Shown one piece after another: positions 50,402-61,754 of a stretch of 64,000 bases of DNA; the stretch's first letter is position 1; every line of letters begins with the position of its first letter. The notes under the pieces were generated by a model. It was not told the origin of the DNA. It saw only the letters and a program-made list of their open reading frames with translations, and did not search any database. The DNA lies in NCBI GenBank assembly GCA_024291935.2, contig CM044309.1:34372001-34436000 (forward strand). The letters run 5' to 3'. The translations under genes and the position numbers were made by a program. Origin of the DNA: Okapia johnstoni. Its lineage: Eukaryota; Chordata; Mammalia; Artiodactyla; Giraffidae.

Positions 50402-50523
50402 CGCTCAGTTGCTCAGTTGTGTCCGACTCTGCGACTCTTCCGACTGTAGCCTGCCAGGCTCCTCTGTCCATGGGACTTTCCAGGCAAGAATACTGGAGTG
50501 GGATGCCATTTCCTTCTCCAGGG
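50402..50523 (-). mobile_element. Bov-tA/BovA SINE, tail half
   Basis: Reverse orientation, from gctcagttgctcagttgtgt to atgccatttccttctccagg. The head is missing. Confidence 0.9.
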
Positions 50524-51042
50524 ATGTGGCAGTTAGTGTTCTATAAACGCTAATCTTTTGGTGGCTGAGCAGGGAGGAACTGTCACCAGCTGCAAATGAC
50601 ACCAGCCGCCCCCCCGCACCATCCCCCTGCCCCCCGCTACGCCCCATCTCTCTGTGGCTCAGCTGGCTTCCCCACAGAGAAAAGGTGAAGAGTGGGGGGG
50701 GGTTAAGAGCCCAGATGTTGGACCCAGACTGGGCTCACTGATTCTCTCCAGTAAATTTACCAACTTCCTTTTATGCTACAAACAAGAATTTCTGTGCTTT
50801 GCAGTGGCCTGCTTCTCTCACTTGGCCCTTATCCCACAGCTAACTATGGTGATAGTTTCAAATGGTGCTAGTTAGTAACATAACAATAATTGCTCAGTTT
50901 CCAGGCAAAATTGAAGCAACCCGCTCAGCCTGTCTTTCATAAGGTCAACTTCACAGCTGGCAATCACGTCCCTCTATGTAAGGAGAAAAAAGGCACGTGA
51001 ATGTTTCCTCTGCATTCATTTATAGGTTCTGATGCTTTTCTG

Positions 51043-51327
51043 TGCTTCCCTGGTGGCTCAGCTGGTAAAGAATCCACCTGCAATGCAGGAGATCTTGGTT
51101 CGATCCCCGGGTTGGGAAGATCCCCTGGAGAAGAGAATGGCAACCCACTCCAGTATTCTGGCCTGGAGGACTGACTGCCAGCCTCCACTCCATGGGATTT
51201 GCCAGGCAAGAATACTGGAGTGGGTTGCCATTTCCTTCTCCAGGGGATCTTCCCAACCCAGGGATTGAATCTGGGTCTCCTGCATTACAGGCAGGCACTT
51301 TACCAGCTGAGCCACCAGGGAAGCCCA
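51043..51327. mobile_element. two opposed Bov-tA SINEs forming a long inverted repeat
   Basis: A forward SINE head and core (51,043-51,166) faces a reverse core and head (51,202-51,326). The two about 123-base arms are near reverse complements with a spacer of about 35 bases. The tail between them has been largely lost. Confidence 0.94.
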
Positions 51328-51754
51328 TAATACTGACTAAAGATGAATAAATATTACCTTGGTGTAATAGAAAAAATATGAGTAAGAACTCAAGACTTAT
51401 GCTCTAGTTCAGGATCTATCTGACTTTAACAAACTTATTAAACCTTCTAAATATGAGTTAATCCAAAAAATGGAGGTAGGATAGGATATTACTGTAGAGA
51501 CTGAATTAAATGATGTTTTGCGAAACCAAAGTGCTAACTAGTATAAGATATTGTTATAAAGATTAATCCTCTCTAACTTGTTCTTTATTTTTTTGACTTT
51601 TGAAGTCCTGCAGAGCGTGGCCATAGTGAAATGCTGTGGCATCTTTCTTCTTGTAATTCTGAGACTTCTCTTCTTCCTTATCTCATCAAATTACTGAACA
51701 CAAATGAGCCCCTGCTGTGTCCAAGGGAAGCTGTAGGCAGTGTTGCCCATGCAG

Positions 51755-51930
51755 GTTCTGGGGGCAGATTGATTTGTTTCAAATCCTAGCCTGAGCACCT
51801 ACTAGCTGTGGGTGACTTGCCCTCCCTCCCTTGCTCACCTGTGAAATGGGGGTGGTAATAATCTTAAGGTATTTGGCAGTTTCACTACACTCAGCACACT
51901 AAATACTCAATGCACATTAGCCAACAGTAT
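51755..51930 (+). repeat. MIR SINE
   Basis: Forward MIR words: ctgagcacctactagctgtg, acctgtgaaatgggggtggt and aatactcaatgcacatta. Confidence 0.8.
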
Positions 51931-52094
51931 TATTGCTGCCAGCCATGAGGGTGCGGTAGGGGAGATGAGGTACATGAAATGTGGTTCTGGCCTAAAAGTA
52001 ACCCTTAGTATAGTTGCATATAAGACAAATAATGTCTGTAGCAAAACACAAAGTCAACAACCATTCTTGGCAAGGAAGTTGGAGTGAATGGAGA

Positions 52095-52310
52095 GAGTTT
52101 GAGACCTGAAACCTGCCTCTGCCCTGAACAATGCGTGTGACTTCGACAAAGTTACAGAACTTCCCGTGGCTTCTCCTTTCCTTCCTTGTCAAGTGGGGAT
52201 AATGAAACCTGTTTAAGAGTTGACATAAAAATGAAATAGGAAAAAGGACAGAGGGGTATGTGACATGTCACTGGTTCATGCATAGTAGGGGGACAATAAA
52301 TGACAGGGAA
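52095..52310 (+). repeat. MIR SINE
   Basis: Forward MIR words: tgtgacttcgacaaagttac, gtcaagtggggataatgaaa and ggttcatgcatagtaggg. Diverged. Confidence 0.65.
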
Positions 52311-52596
52311 TGTGATGACCACAAAAAGGTGCTACAAGTCAGTATGTGGCTAATTGCCAAGTGCATTGCTAGATGGTAAACCTGTAGAGTTCTCAGGAGG
52401 AAAGATCAAGGAGAGCTAGACTTGAAGTTGAATTGCAAATCCTGCTTCCTCTTTGTTTCTAGGAGACCAAACTCTTTTTCAGAAGCAGTTCTGAGAAATC
52501 TTACTTGACTTAGCTGACTGGTCCTCACTCCATGTATTCAGTGTTCACTTCTAAAATTTATCAAAAGTGATAAAATGTTGGCTATTTGTTGTCAGT

Positions 52597-53012
52597 AGCA
52601 GCAAAAGTGGGTAGACATTTATTCTTTTCAGCTATGCAAGCAAGTCACAAAATTCATTGCTCTCTCCCAATTTATATAGTTTTCTGCAATTCTTCTACTG
52701 ACAACGAATGTGTGTGTGTGCGTTAGTCACTCAGTCATGTCCAACTCTTTGCAACCCCGTGGATTGTAGCCTGCCAGGCTCATCTGTCCATGGAACTCTC
52801 CAGGCAAGAATACTGGAATGTGCTGCCATTTCCTTCTTCAGGGGATCTACGTGACCCAGGGATTGAATCCACACCTCTTGAATTGCAGGCAGATTCTTTA
52901 CCACCTGAGCCACCAAGGAAACCCCAACACACACACAGCAGCAAAAGTGGGTATGCGTTTATTCTTTTCAGCTCTGCAAGCAAGTCATAAAATTCATTGT
53001 TCTCTCCCAAGT
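52597..53012. repeat. 76-bp direct repeat flanking a SINE
   Basis: Copy 1 (52,597-52,672) and copy 2 (52,937-53,012), 340 bases apart, share agcagcaaaagtgggta and ttattcttttcagct, with about half a dozen differences. Confidence 0.9.
52715..52924 (-). mobile_element. Bov-tA-type SINE
   Basis: A reverse-oriented copy between the two direct repeats. It is preceded by a TG run and followed by an AC run, itself an inverted match. Confidence 0.94.
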
Positions 53013-54552
53013 TCCATTTTTCTGTGACTCTTCTCTTGCATGTGTTGGAATATAGCTTCCTGCAACTCAAAACCAATACAGACTGCTACTGTGTATGCTT
53101 AAAAAATTCACTTTAAGAAAAATTTCAGCAGATGGAATTCAATTCTTTCAAAGCAGATTCAATATTTCTTCAGTGTTAATGCTGAACTTATAAAAAATGT
53201 TCAAACTAGATACTGAATTGCATTTTCTTTTATTTGTTCTACTACTAAGCTCTTTTAAAAACCAAGTGTTTTGTTAATGGAAGAGATGTAGGTCTTTTCT
53301 CTGTACTTTCGTGTTTTGGTTAGTCATTTGGAACCTTGTTTGATTTTTTAAGGTGAGAGAATGTCTACATTTTCTTTATAGCTGGACTTTTCTACTCAGT
53401 GTAATATATTATGACCTCGTGAGTGTTTAAATTGTATTAATGCTTTCATATAAAGCTCCTTCTTTGTCATTATTTCTTGTTTGTGAGAAAGTAGAAAGTA
53501 TGAGAAAGTACATTTTATCATCTGCATTTTATGGCCTATAAATGTGAACAATATGGAGCATTTTTATATGTAGATAGTGGTCATCAACAGTATCTAATTT
53601 GTAAAAGGACAATACTACACTTGTAAATGTAAACATATTTCTATTAATATGCCTACAATTATGTCATAAATATAATTCCAGGTTTATGTACCATATATTT
53701 ATATGAATTGATGGGTTGGAGGCAAAACAAAATAGTGATAATGCCCCTTTAAGTCAGTAGTCAATTATGCTCCCTTAAGTCTCTGTAACATCAGATGTCA
53801 GATGAACGCTAATCTTACTTATTTATCTTAATTATTTAAATAATAACATTCCACTAATATCTTACAGTGTTTTACTGATCAGTACTTGGAACACTACTGA
53901 TTGAAAAGCTATTATTTTCACGAATAACTTGGAGAACAATACTAAACTGTACATTTCTGTATCCTTTTCCCCACTAGAGTTATCTAAGGAATATTTTGTT
54001 TTTACTGCTTGGCTCTAGTTATTTTTGTTGTGCTTATTTACTAATGGATGGGGAGTAGGAAGGCTAAATTGGTCCAGATAAGAAATATCTGAAGTTATTC
54101 CTGAAAAAAAAGATCTAGCTGAAGGATGGGTATTGAAAATGGAAGAGAGCAGAATTCCAGGTAGGAAGGAAATTGAAGAAACAGGAAGGAGAGATTATGA
54201 AACAGTCAAGTGATGTCAGATTTGGATCAAATTGATGGGCTGATAAGATTTTAAGAACAAGAGACTCTGTGTGTGTGTTGAGTGTGGAATGTGATATAAT
54301 TTCCCCCAAAACTGATAGGTTCATAACCTTTTTAAGAACAAGAGACTGCTCTCCAAGAAAATTCAGTGAAGACTTTTACATTTTAATGCTTTTGGAATCA
54401 GTTTTTATTTCTATTGAATATGATATTTTATGTTGGTGAGCCTTACTAGGTAGGCAAGCGGGTTAATTTTATTGATGCTATATATATATTTGAAGGAGGA
54501 TGAGATACGAAATATAACAGAGAAACATGAGATGAGAAATAAATTCAAAAGA

Positions 54553-54634
54553 AATGGATTGGCCAAAAAGTTTGCTAAGGTTTTCTCTAACAGTTTATGG
54601 AAAAACCTGAATGAACTTTTTGGCCAACCCAATA
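54553..54634. mobile_element. mariner-type MITE (palindromic)
   Basis: From atggattggccaaaaagttt to aactttttggccaacccaat. Same family as 33,131 and 41,720. Confidence 0.88.
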
Positions 54635-54904
54635 CTTTTGATTCTGGCATTTCCTGGAGTGGATTTATCTTAGAGATATATGACATTGGCAGCTATTTCA
54701 TAAATATTATTATCAGTTCTCCCTCTACCACAAAGAATTATTGAGTAATGATCATTTCATAAATTCCAAGTAATTCTAGTAGATTTGTTATTACATGTAA
54801 AATTTACAAAGTACAAAAATTTAGTTGTTTAAATTAATATTTTTGTTTACTGTTTTCATCATCCACTTAAGGTGTCAGGGAAGGGGATTACTATTTGGAT
54901 TGTG

Positions 54905-55094
54905 AAGTGAAAGTCGCTTAGTCGTGTCCGCCTCTTTGCAACCCCGTGGACTATAGCCTGCCAGGCTCCTCTGTCCATGGAATTCTCCAGGCAAGAATAC
55001 TGGAGTGGGTAGCCGTTCCCTTCTCTAGGGGATCAAACCCAGGTCTCTCGCATTGGAGGCAGATTCTTTACTGTTTGAGCCACCAGGGAAGCCC
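54905..55094 (-). mobile_element. Bov-tA-type SINE
   Basis: Reverse orientation, from aagtcgcttagtcgtgtccg to ttctttactgtttgagccac, with a short deletion after the ttctctaggggatc core. Flanks atttggattgtga and atttggattatga look like a target-site duplication. Confidence 0.93.
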
Positions 55095-55154
55095 GTGGTG
55101 GATTTGGATTATGAAATACTTACTATTGAATTGTTTACTTAATCCTCTCAACAA

Positions 55155-55540
55155 TCATGTGATTTTCTAAAAATCAAAGTATAGTTGATTTCCAGCATTG
55201 CAATAGTTTCAGGTGTATAGTATAGGGATTTAGTATTTTTTCATATTATACTCCATTACAGGTTATAAGATAATGGCTGTAATTCCTTGTACTATACAGT
55301 ATATCCTTGTTGCTTACCTATTTTATACATAGTAGTTTGTATCTGTTCATCCCATACCCCTAATTTGTCCCTCCACTCTCCCTTTTCTCCTTTGGTAACC
55401 ATGAGCTTGCCTTCTATGTCTGTGAGTTTGTTTATGTTTTGCATATATGCAAAAATATCATTTGTGCTTTTTTTAGATTCCACATATAAGTGGTATCATG
55501 CAGTATTTGCCTTTTTCTGTCTGACAACAACCGTGTAATT
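55155..55540 (-). mobile_element. L1 3'-UTR fragment
   Basis: Reverse of the L1 3' end: caaagtatagttgatttcca, tatacagtatatccttgttg, accatgagcttgccttctat and aagtggtatcatgcagtatt. Confidence 0.8.
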
Positions 55541-55899
55541 TAGGTGGTATTATTTTTCCGAGATATATTGTGAGATATAATTGAGAAAATGGCAGTATAG
55601 AAATGATAATTCACTCAAGGATTATCAGATAGTGAATAGATGGAGCAAGATTTAAAACTATGTCCATCTAACTCCCATATCCACTTCTGATCTGCCAGAG
55701 GTGTCTTAACAGCCTTTGGGTGGATCCCTGTGCTTCCTAATTGATGGTCTTAGTGTATCATGTACTGTCTTGTAATAATACTGCAGGGTAGTATAGTAAA
55801 ATTGTTAAAATTGTGGACACTTCTATTTATAGTTATAAGCTATTATTACTGATTATTATTATTTTTTTGTATGTTCAGGGTCTTGTTTTCTTCAAAAAA

Positions 55900-56020
55900 C
55901 TAAATTCTACAAAGGTGAGGCCCATGATTATTCGTATTTTCACAATACCTAGCATAGGCCTCAGAATGGAGTGGGTGCTTGAATCTATTTTAATTAATGC
56001 CATTAACCATTAATAACTTT
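55900..56020 (+). repeat. L2-like ancient LINE fragment
   Basis: acaatacctagcataggcct and gagtgggtgcttgaatctat resemble an L2 3' end. Weak. Confidence 0.35.
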
Positions 56021-56231
56021 AGACTGAAGGCAAACCCACTCAGTGTGTGCCTTTCCTCACTTGCGCATATTTCACTACTGGACAGGAGAAAGTGCTAAAC
56101 TTTATTAGCTTATTTAATTGTATATTATCATAACATATCTAACATAGATGTAATATATATGATATATATCATAGATATCATATCTAATGTAATTCTACCT
56201 AATAGATACAATGTTAAAATATACAATGTAT

Positions 56232-56575
56232 ATTAGATATCTACATCTTTTTATTGAAGATAATTGACCTTAATATTATATTAATGTCAGGTGAACAACA
56301 TATTGATTCAATATTTTTACACATTATAAAATGATTCCCACAATAAGTTTAGTTCCCATCTGTCATCATGTATAACAAAGTTATTACAATATTATTGACT
56401 ATATTACTTATGCTGTACATTATATCCTCATGCCTTATTTATTTTATAACTGAAAACTTGTACTTAATGTTTCTCATCTATTTTGCCCAATCCTGCACCC
56501 TCTTACCTTTGGCAACCACCAGTTGTTCTCTGTATCTGTGAATTTCTATTTTGTTTTGTATATCAGTAAAATCAT
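56232..56575 (-). mobile_element. L1 fragment, older type
   Basis: Reverse L1 words: ttattgaagataattgacct, gtgaacaacatattgattca, tggcaaccaccagttgttct and tatcagtaaaatcatatact. Diverged. Confidence 0.7.
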
Positions 56576-56589
56576 ATACTGGTCTAATA

Positions 56590-56765
56590 AAGATGTGTAT
56601 TTTTACTAGACTTGTGTTCTAATAGAGAGATATGTATATAAAGGTCTAACAAAGATACATACATATCTTTATTACATATATAAATATGTATAATAAAGAT
56701 ATATATATATCATATATATCATATATATGTTATATATACACTATTACATATATAATGCAAAGTGT
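56590..56765. repeat. (TA)n-rich low-complexity block
   Basis: Runs of TATATA with CATATA interruptions, interspersed with repeated taataaagat words (about 56,586, 56,689). Confidence 0.8.
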
Positions 56766-58839
56766 TCTGGCTCTAGCTCTAAAACTTATCACATGTAAAC
56801 TTGCTTAAGTAAATTTTTTGAGCATTTTTAAACAGAGTAACATGTATACTATGCTCATGTCATAGGGACTACTTGAAAGTTTTAAAAGGATGGAGCTTGT
56901 GAATATTTTCTGAGAACAAGATCCCATATTGATAGGTCATGCTAATTCTTCTTTTGAACATTTTCAATCTTCTATGTTTATCTGCTTCTTTTTTTAATTC
57001 TAAAGGGAAAAACTAGGTCAGAAGTAGAATGAACAGATGATTTTTAAAGTGACAGGAGTCTTGGATCATGTAGCCTGGGCATCAAAAGACTAGAATCAAC
57101 TCATGATATTTCATGTGTTTGAACAACTACAGTGAGAAGGATGCTAACTGACACTGCTCAGATAAAGCTAAGACTTAAATAACATAGACATTAGTGTGTT
57201 AGGAAAAAAAAGAACCACGGAGTAGTAAAGACAAGTCTGAATGTTCTGAAGCAGGGTTCCAAGGCACGCTGCATAGCCTCCCTCCAATTGCTTGACATGA
57301 TCGGTGCCTCTCCCCGTTCAAGTCTAGAACTGTTAAGAAGTAACATCTTGATACGATATTCTCGTCTTCTCATCTCAGTTCTGAAACAGTCAGTATTTTA
57401 TAGATTTAACTCTATCATGTGAGTTAGGCTTCTATTTACTAGAAAGTCCAAACTGAAAGACTGTTATTAGGCTTACTGTAATCAGTTTTGTTCAGTGGAA
57501 CAAAACTGGCTCCAGTATGGTTGCTGTTAAAGGGAAAAAAAATCTTCCAAGATAGGGAGTAGAATGAAAATCTAAACTTTAAGATACTTTCTTGTACAAG
57601 TATTTGTGGAAGTAAGTCTAGATGAATTTCATCAATTTCTTTTTATACTGATATAGACATACAACCAAAAAATTGACAGATTCATATCAGTGATGATTTA
57701 TTGTCATACTAAGTACTTGTGCTAATGAATGATAAACAATCTGACATCCAGAGTACAATTATTCCAGAAGAATAACTGCTAAATAAGCATTCTTATAGCT
57801 ACCACTTTATAATTTAAAAAGCCAGCTCCAGAAAGCGTTACATTTAATGTACTATACAAGAACTATAATTATTTATTTTTGGTCACAAAAACAAATTTTT
57901 GGAATCTTATAATTTTTCAAAGTATTAAATATTTTAATCTGGAGGTCAACAAAATTACAAATGAGAAAAACCTTAAAATTTTGGTTATGGTTTTATGGTA
58001 TAGTGTGTGGCTTCTTTTCTTAAGTACAATTCCTCAAGAAGTTATATTTCCAGATGACTAGCAAAATGATTGCTGAGATGCATTAATTAACCTTTACATT
58101 CACATAAAAGTGCTTTGCAAGAATAAACAAACACAAATTGTTATCTTTAATCACGACTAATAAAAATGGGCTATACAAACACAGATTTTACTACTGCAAA
58201 TGTCTCCTTGACAAATGACAGGACCTGATTCCTTTATTAAAAGATAATTAAAAATGTTTCACAGGGGATTCAGAACCTTCTCACAGATCAATCTTGCCTG
58301 CCTGCCTGCTTTTGAGATAATAGGATGGAGAAATCTTCAAGTAATGTCTAATGGTTATACTAAATGTGGATACCACTGCTGTATCTCTCTTTTAGCTCTA
58401 GATTTATTTTATAAAACAAAATATTAAAATTATACATCTAGGGCCTATGGAGACAGCTGAGAGTCCATTTGAAATGTGTCAACCAGGATGATACTGATTA
58501 GATTAAGATCTTTTTTTTCCAGAAAAAAAATCATTGTGTCCACATGAGAAGTCCCTGCTGTGCTCTTAGTTGAGCCTTCAGAAAGCCAGGTGGTTTCATA
58601 CATTACAGCCCCCAAGGTCTCGTAGCTCTTTCTCCAAAAGCCTGAATCATGGCAATTACTGCAATAAGCCCCAGGTTAGCTATTATAATGGGTCATTAAT
58701 TTGCAGGTGTTTCACCTTCAAGGTGCTTCTGTGCTCAGAAAGGATGAGACCATTGGGCCTTTTAAACAAAATGGCGGTATCACTGGTTCAAACCCCATGA
58801 TGAGAAGACCTCTGACATGTAAGGTTACCTATTAAAGAT

Positions 58840-59025
58840 GAAGATTCTGGAGCCAGAACACCAGGTTCAAATTCTGGGTCTGAGTAACTGTGTGACCGTG
58901 GGGAATTCATCCCTCTTCTCTGGGCCTCAGTTTCCTCATCTGTAATGGTACTGACGTTTGAGGATGTCTGGATAGTGAAATGTGTGAAGTGCTTAGTGCC
59001 TAGCATGTTATATATGCTATGTAAG
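58840..59025 (+). repeat. MIR SINE
   Basis: A well-preserved forward MIR: attctggagccagaacacca, taactgtgtgaccgtgggga and cctcagtttcctcatctgta. Confidence 0.9.
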
Positions 59026-59789
59026 GATGAAATCAATAGCTTAAAGTAATTTCTTATAGACACTCTGAAGTTTACTTCTATGCCAGAAAAATGACTCTTG
59101 AAAGCAACCAGCATCGTAAGAAAATTGTTGATTGAAGGACCAATAAGGAAGTTTTTTTGGCTCAGTCTTCAAGGGCCACTGGTTTAGATTTTTTTGTTAT
59201 GTCCTGATGAAGTACACATACAGCTGTAAAGACCGCTGGGATTAAATGTTTAAAACACGTATTACTTTAATAATGCTGTCTTCCTTTTGGAATGTACTAG
59301 GAGTTGCAAAAATTGAAAGCTTCCTAGCTTTTGAGAGACCCTGGAATGGACAGGAGGAACAAAGGAATGGATAACCTTGAGGCTTACTCCAATTTCATGG
59401 AGAAAAACAGCGTATTGCACTACATCTCTGGTCAGCTTTATTTTGGGACCATATTTTTAACGCCCTATTTGGGAAATAGTAAATCTATAATTTGAGATAT
59501 TTCATGCATAGTATCATTTCTATGCATAGTATTTCATGCATAGTATCAGGATAGCATTTCCAGAGATGTGGTAATGTTTGAATGGTCAGCAACCCACAGC
59601 ATGGAAGGACTGACATAGGATATCTTTGATGATATTCCTTGACGGCACATTTCTTTACCTCTAGGTCACCTTTTTAGAAAGGTAGTACTGAATAACAGAA
59701 GTCCCTTATTAGTTTACATAAGCAGATAACACACAATTTGTTTTCAAATATCCATCCATACTCAATAGATTATTAATAATTTGCTAATA

Positions 59790-60153
59790 TGGTATCCAGG
59801 AAGAAATGCTCTTAGATAATTTAGTAAGTGATAAATGCAGGATGTATTGAGAGAAAATTTTAGTGCTGCTAGATCCTCTTGGTTAATTTCTTTAGTGTGT
59901 GGAGTACTGGCAATGAATTAAGTCAATGTGGTAAATGGGGTTACAGACTTTTGCACAACATTCCATAAGTCAAAGGTTCTGAATTGAACTTTTTGGTCTG
60001 CATATTGTTTTGCGAATGACAGGAATGAGCATTATTGATTTGTCATCCTTCTCAACTGTACCACAAGTCACATTCTGTTCTTATACCCACCCAGGTACAC
60101 ACACATGCACAAATTCTTATTTCCACATTCTCCTGAAGGTCTTCTGCTGAGTC
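59790..60153 (-). promoter_or_regulatory. STMN2: Region orthologous to the human STMN2 cryptic exon 2a (TDP-43-repressed)
   Basis: On the sense strand this block starts after a conserved acceptor (ATTGCAG|GACTC, AG at 60,154-60,155) and reads GACTCAGCAGAAGACCTTC, then AAATAAGAATTTGTG, a UG tract, GACTTGTGGTACAGTTGA and AATCAATAATGC. Further on it reads CTCAATACATCC and ATTTCTTCCTGGATACCAT. From memory these blocks follow, in the same order, the human STMN2 intron-1 cryptic exon 2a and its downstream flank. In human neurons TDP-43 binding represses this exon; its loss gives a short polyadenylated transcript and loss of stathmin-2. Read from the expected exon 1 frame, the ruminant exon stays open for 27 codons to a TGA at 60,068-60,070. 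Whether it is ever spliced in ruminants is unknown. Confidence 0.8.
60096..60110 (-). promoter_or_regulatory. UG-rich tract inside the cryptic exon region (candidate TDP-43 site)
   Basis: The sense strand reads GTGCATGTGTGTGTA. TDP-43 prefers UG repeats, and the human exon carries a longer, interrupted UG-rich stretch here. One short (UG)4-type core remains. Confidence 0.55.
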
Positions 60154-61724
60154 CTGCAATATGAATATATTTTAAAAGTCCAATTAAAAGAGAATGGATG
60201 GCACAGAACACATAACTCCCAGAGGAATAAAATCCCTAAGTGTATGAGATTGGAGGTGAAATATTTTGTAAAGATTGCCATAGACTTGAAAATGTTAAGA
60301 CATAATGTTAGAGCTTACTGTGGAAGGTACATATATATCACAGTTTTATATTTCTTAAATCAATGTATTTGGTGGTTAGAATCAGCATCTTCTGGGAACT
60401 TGTTAGGAATGCAGAATATCTGGCTTCAACCAGACCTACTGTATTAAAATTTGCATTTTAATGAAAGTCAGGGGTAATTCACATGCACATTAAATCTGGG
60501 GAGCATAGTAATATGAGCCGATTAAGTATTTTACGGTTGGATTATAACTACATGAAATATAAGAGAAAAAGAATTCCCTACCAAGCAAACGTTTAAAAAA
60601 TCCAACTTTGATAATCCTAAAAATTGGCTTATGCTTATCTGTTTATTCTTATTTCATTAAAATTAACATCAATTTTCTACTAAACTAATAAAACTACTAC
60701 GAGGGGGTACTCAAAAATTACTGAAAGCTGACAAAACATTAGATTTCAATATTTGAGCTGAAATCACACTGGATTTAATTTCAAAGTGATATCCTTTAAA
60801 TGGAAAAAAAAAGCTGAAAAAGTAGGAAACAGAGTAACAGCCAATTGAGGGGGGCGGGGAGCCCTCTCAATATCACATTGTATCTGTCTGCTTTGCCACT
60901 AACTTGCAAGATCCCTGAAGGTGGAGAGTGACATTCAGATGCGTCCACAACAATGAGCACATTTTAAATAAATGAATAAGTAAACAATGTTTTTGTTTAA
61001 TTAATTTATTTAAACATTGAAACATTCTGTACCTATATAATCTTGATATTACTACTGACCACTGTCTACTATGTATCCACTCCCCAAATAATAGAAATGA
61101 CATTACAATAACAATGTAATGATACTAGAAAAGTAAAATCATCAGAGAATTGACCAGGACCTACACCTGCTTCCTGAACTGAACACCTACTTTCAGATTG
61201 TTAAGATGGCTCATTTCATGTCTCCTTGAAAAAGTGCACAAACCCTTTTCATTCAATAGGTTAAGCATGGAATTAACTTATCCAATTAGCCAGTGAATGC
61301 TTCAGGTAAAAGAACTTATTATAATAAATAGCAAATATTTGAAACAGGGCTTAAATAAGCAAGTAAGATTTGCTTGAAAAAGCGAATCTAGTTTTTTGAG
61401 AACATGATTGCCCTCTAGTGGTGTGAAAAGTTAATGCAGGCAACAAGCTTTTCCAGTTGAAGAACCAGCAAAGAGCCTTGGTTCTGGAAACATCTGTGTC
61501 ACTGGCTAATTCTGTATTTTTTTTTCCTTTTTTGAAAATTTCTTGCATTTTTTCATATAAGGTCACAGACTGTGTGACAACAGAGTAATGTGTATTTGTC
61601 TAAGGCCACAGGGGAAACTAGAGTGAATTGGAGTTAAATATCAGCTGCCCGGGGTGACCACACCCAAAAAAGGTAGCCCTCGGCTCTGAGGCCAGCTTCC
61701 TCCAGCCTCTGTGAGCAATGAGCT

Positions 61725-61754
61725 GGTGGGAGTGGGGCTGGGGTGGGGTGGGTG
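61725..61754 (+). other. potential G-quadruplex motif
   Basis: Five runs of three or four G are separated by single or a few bases (ggtgggagtggggctgggg and on). On the plus strand, so it is present in DNA and in antisense RNA but not in STMN2 pre-mRNA. Confidence 0.6.
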
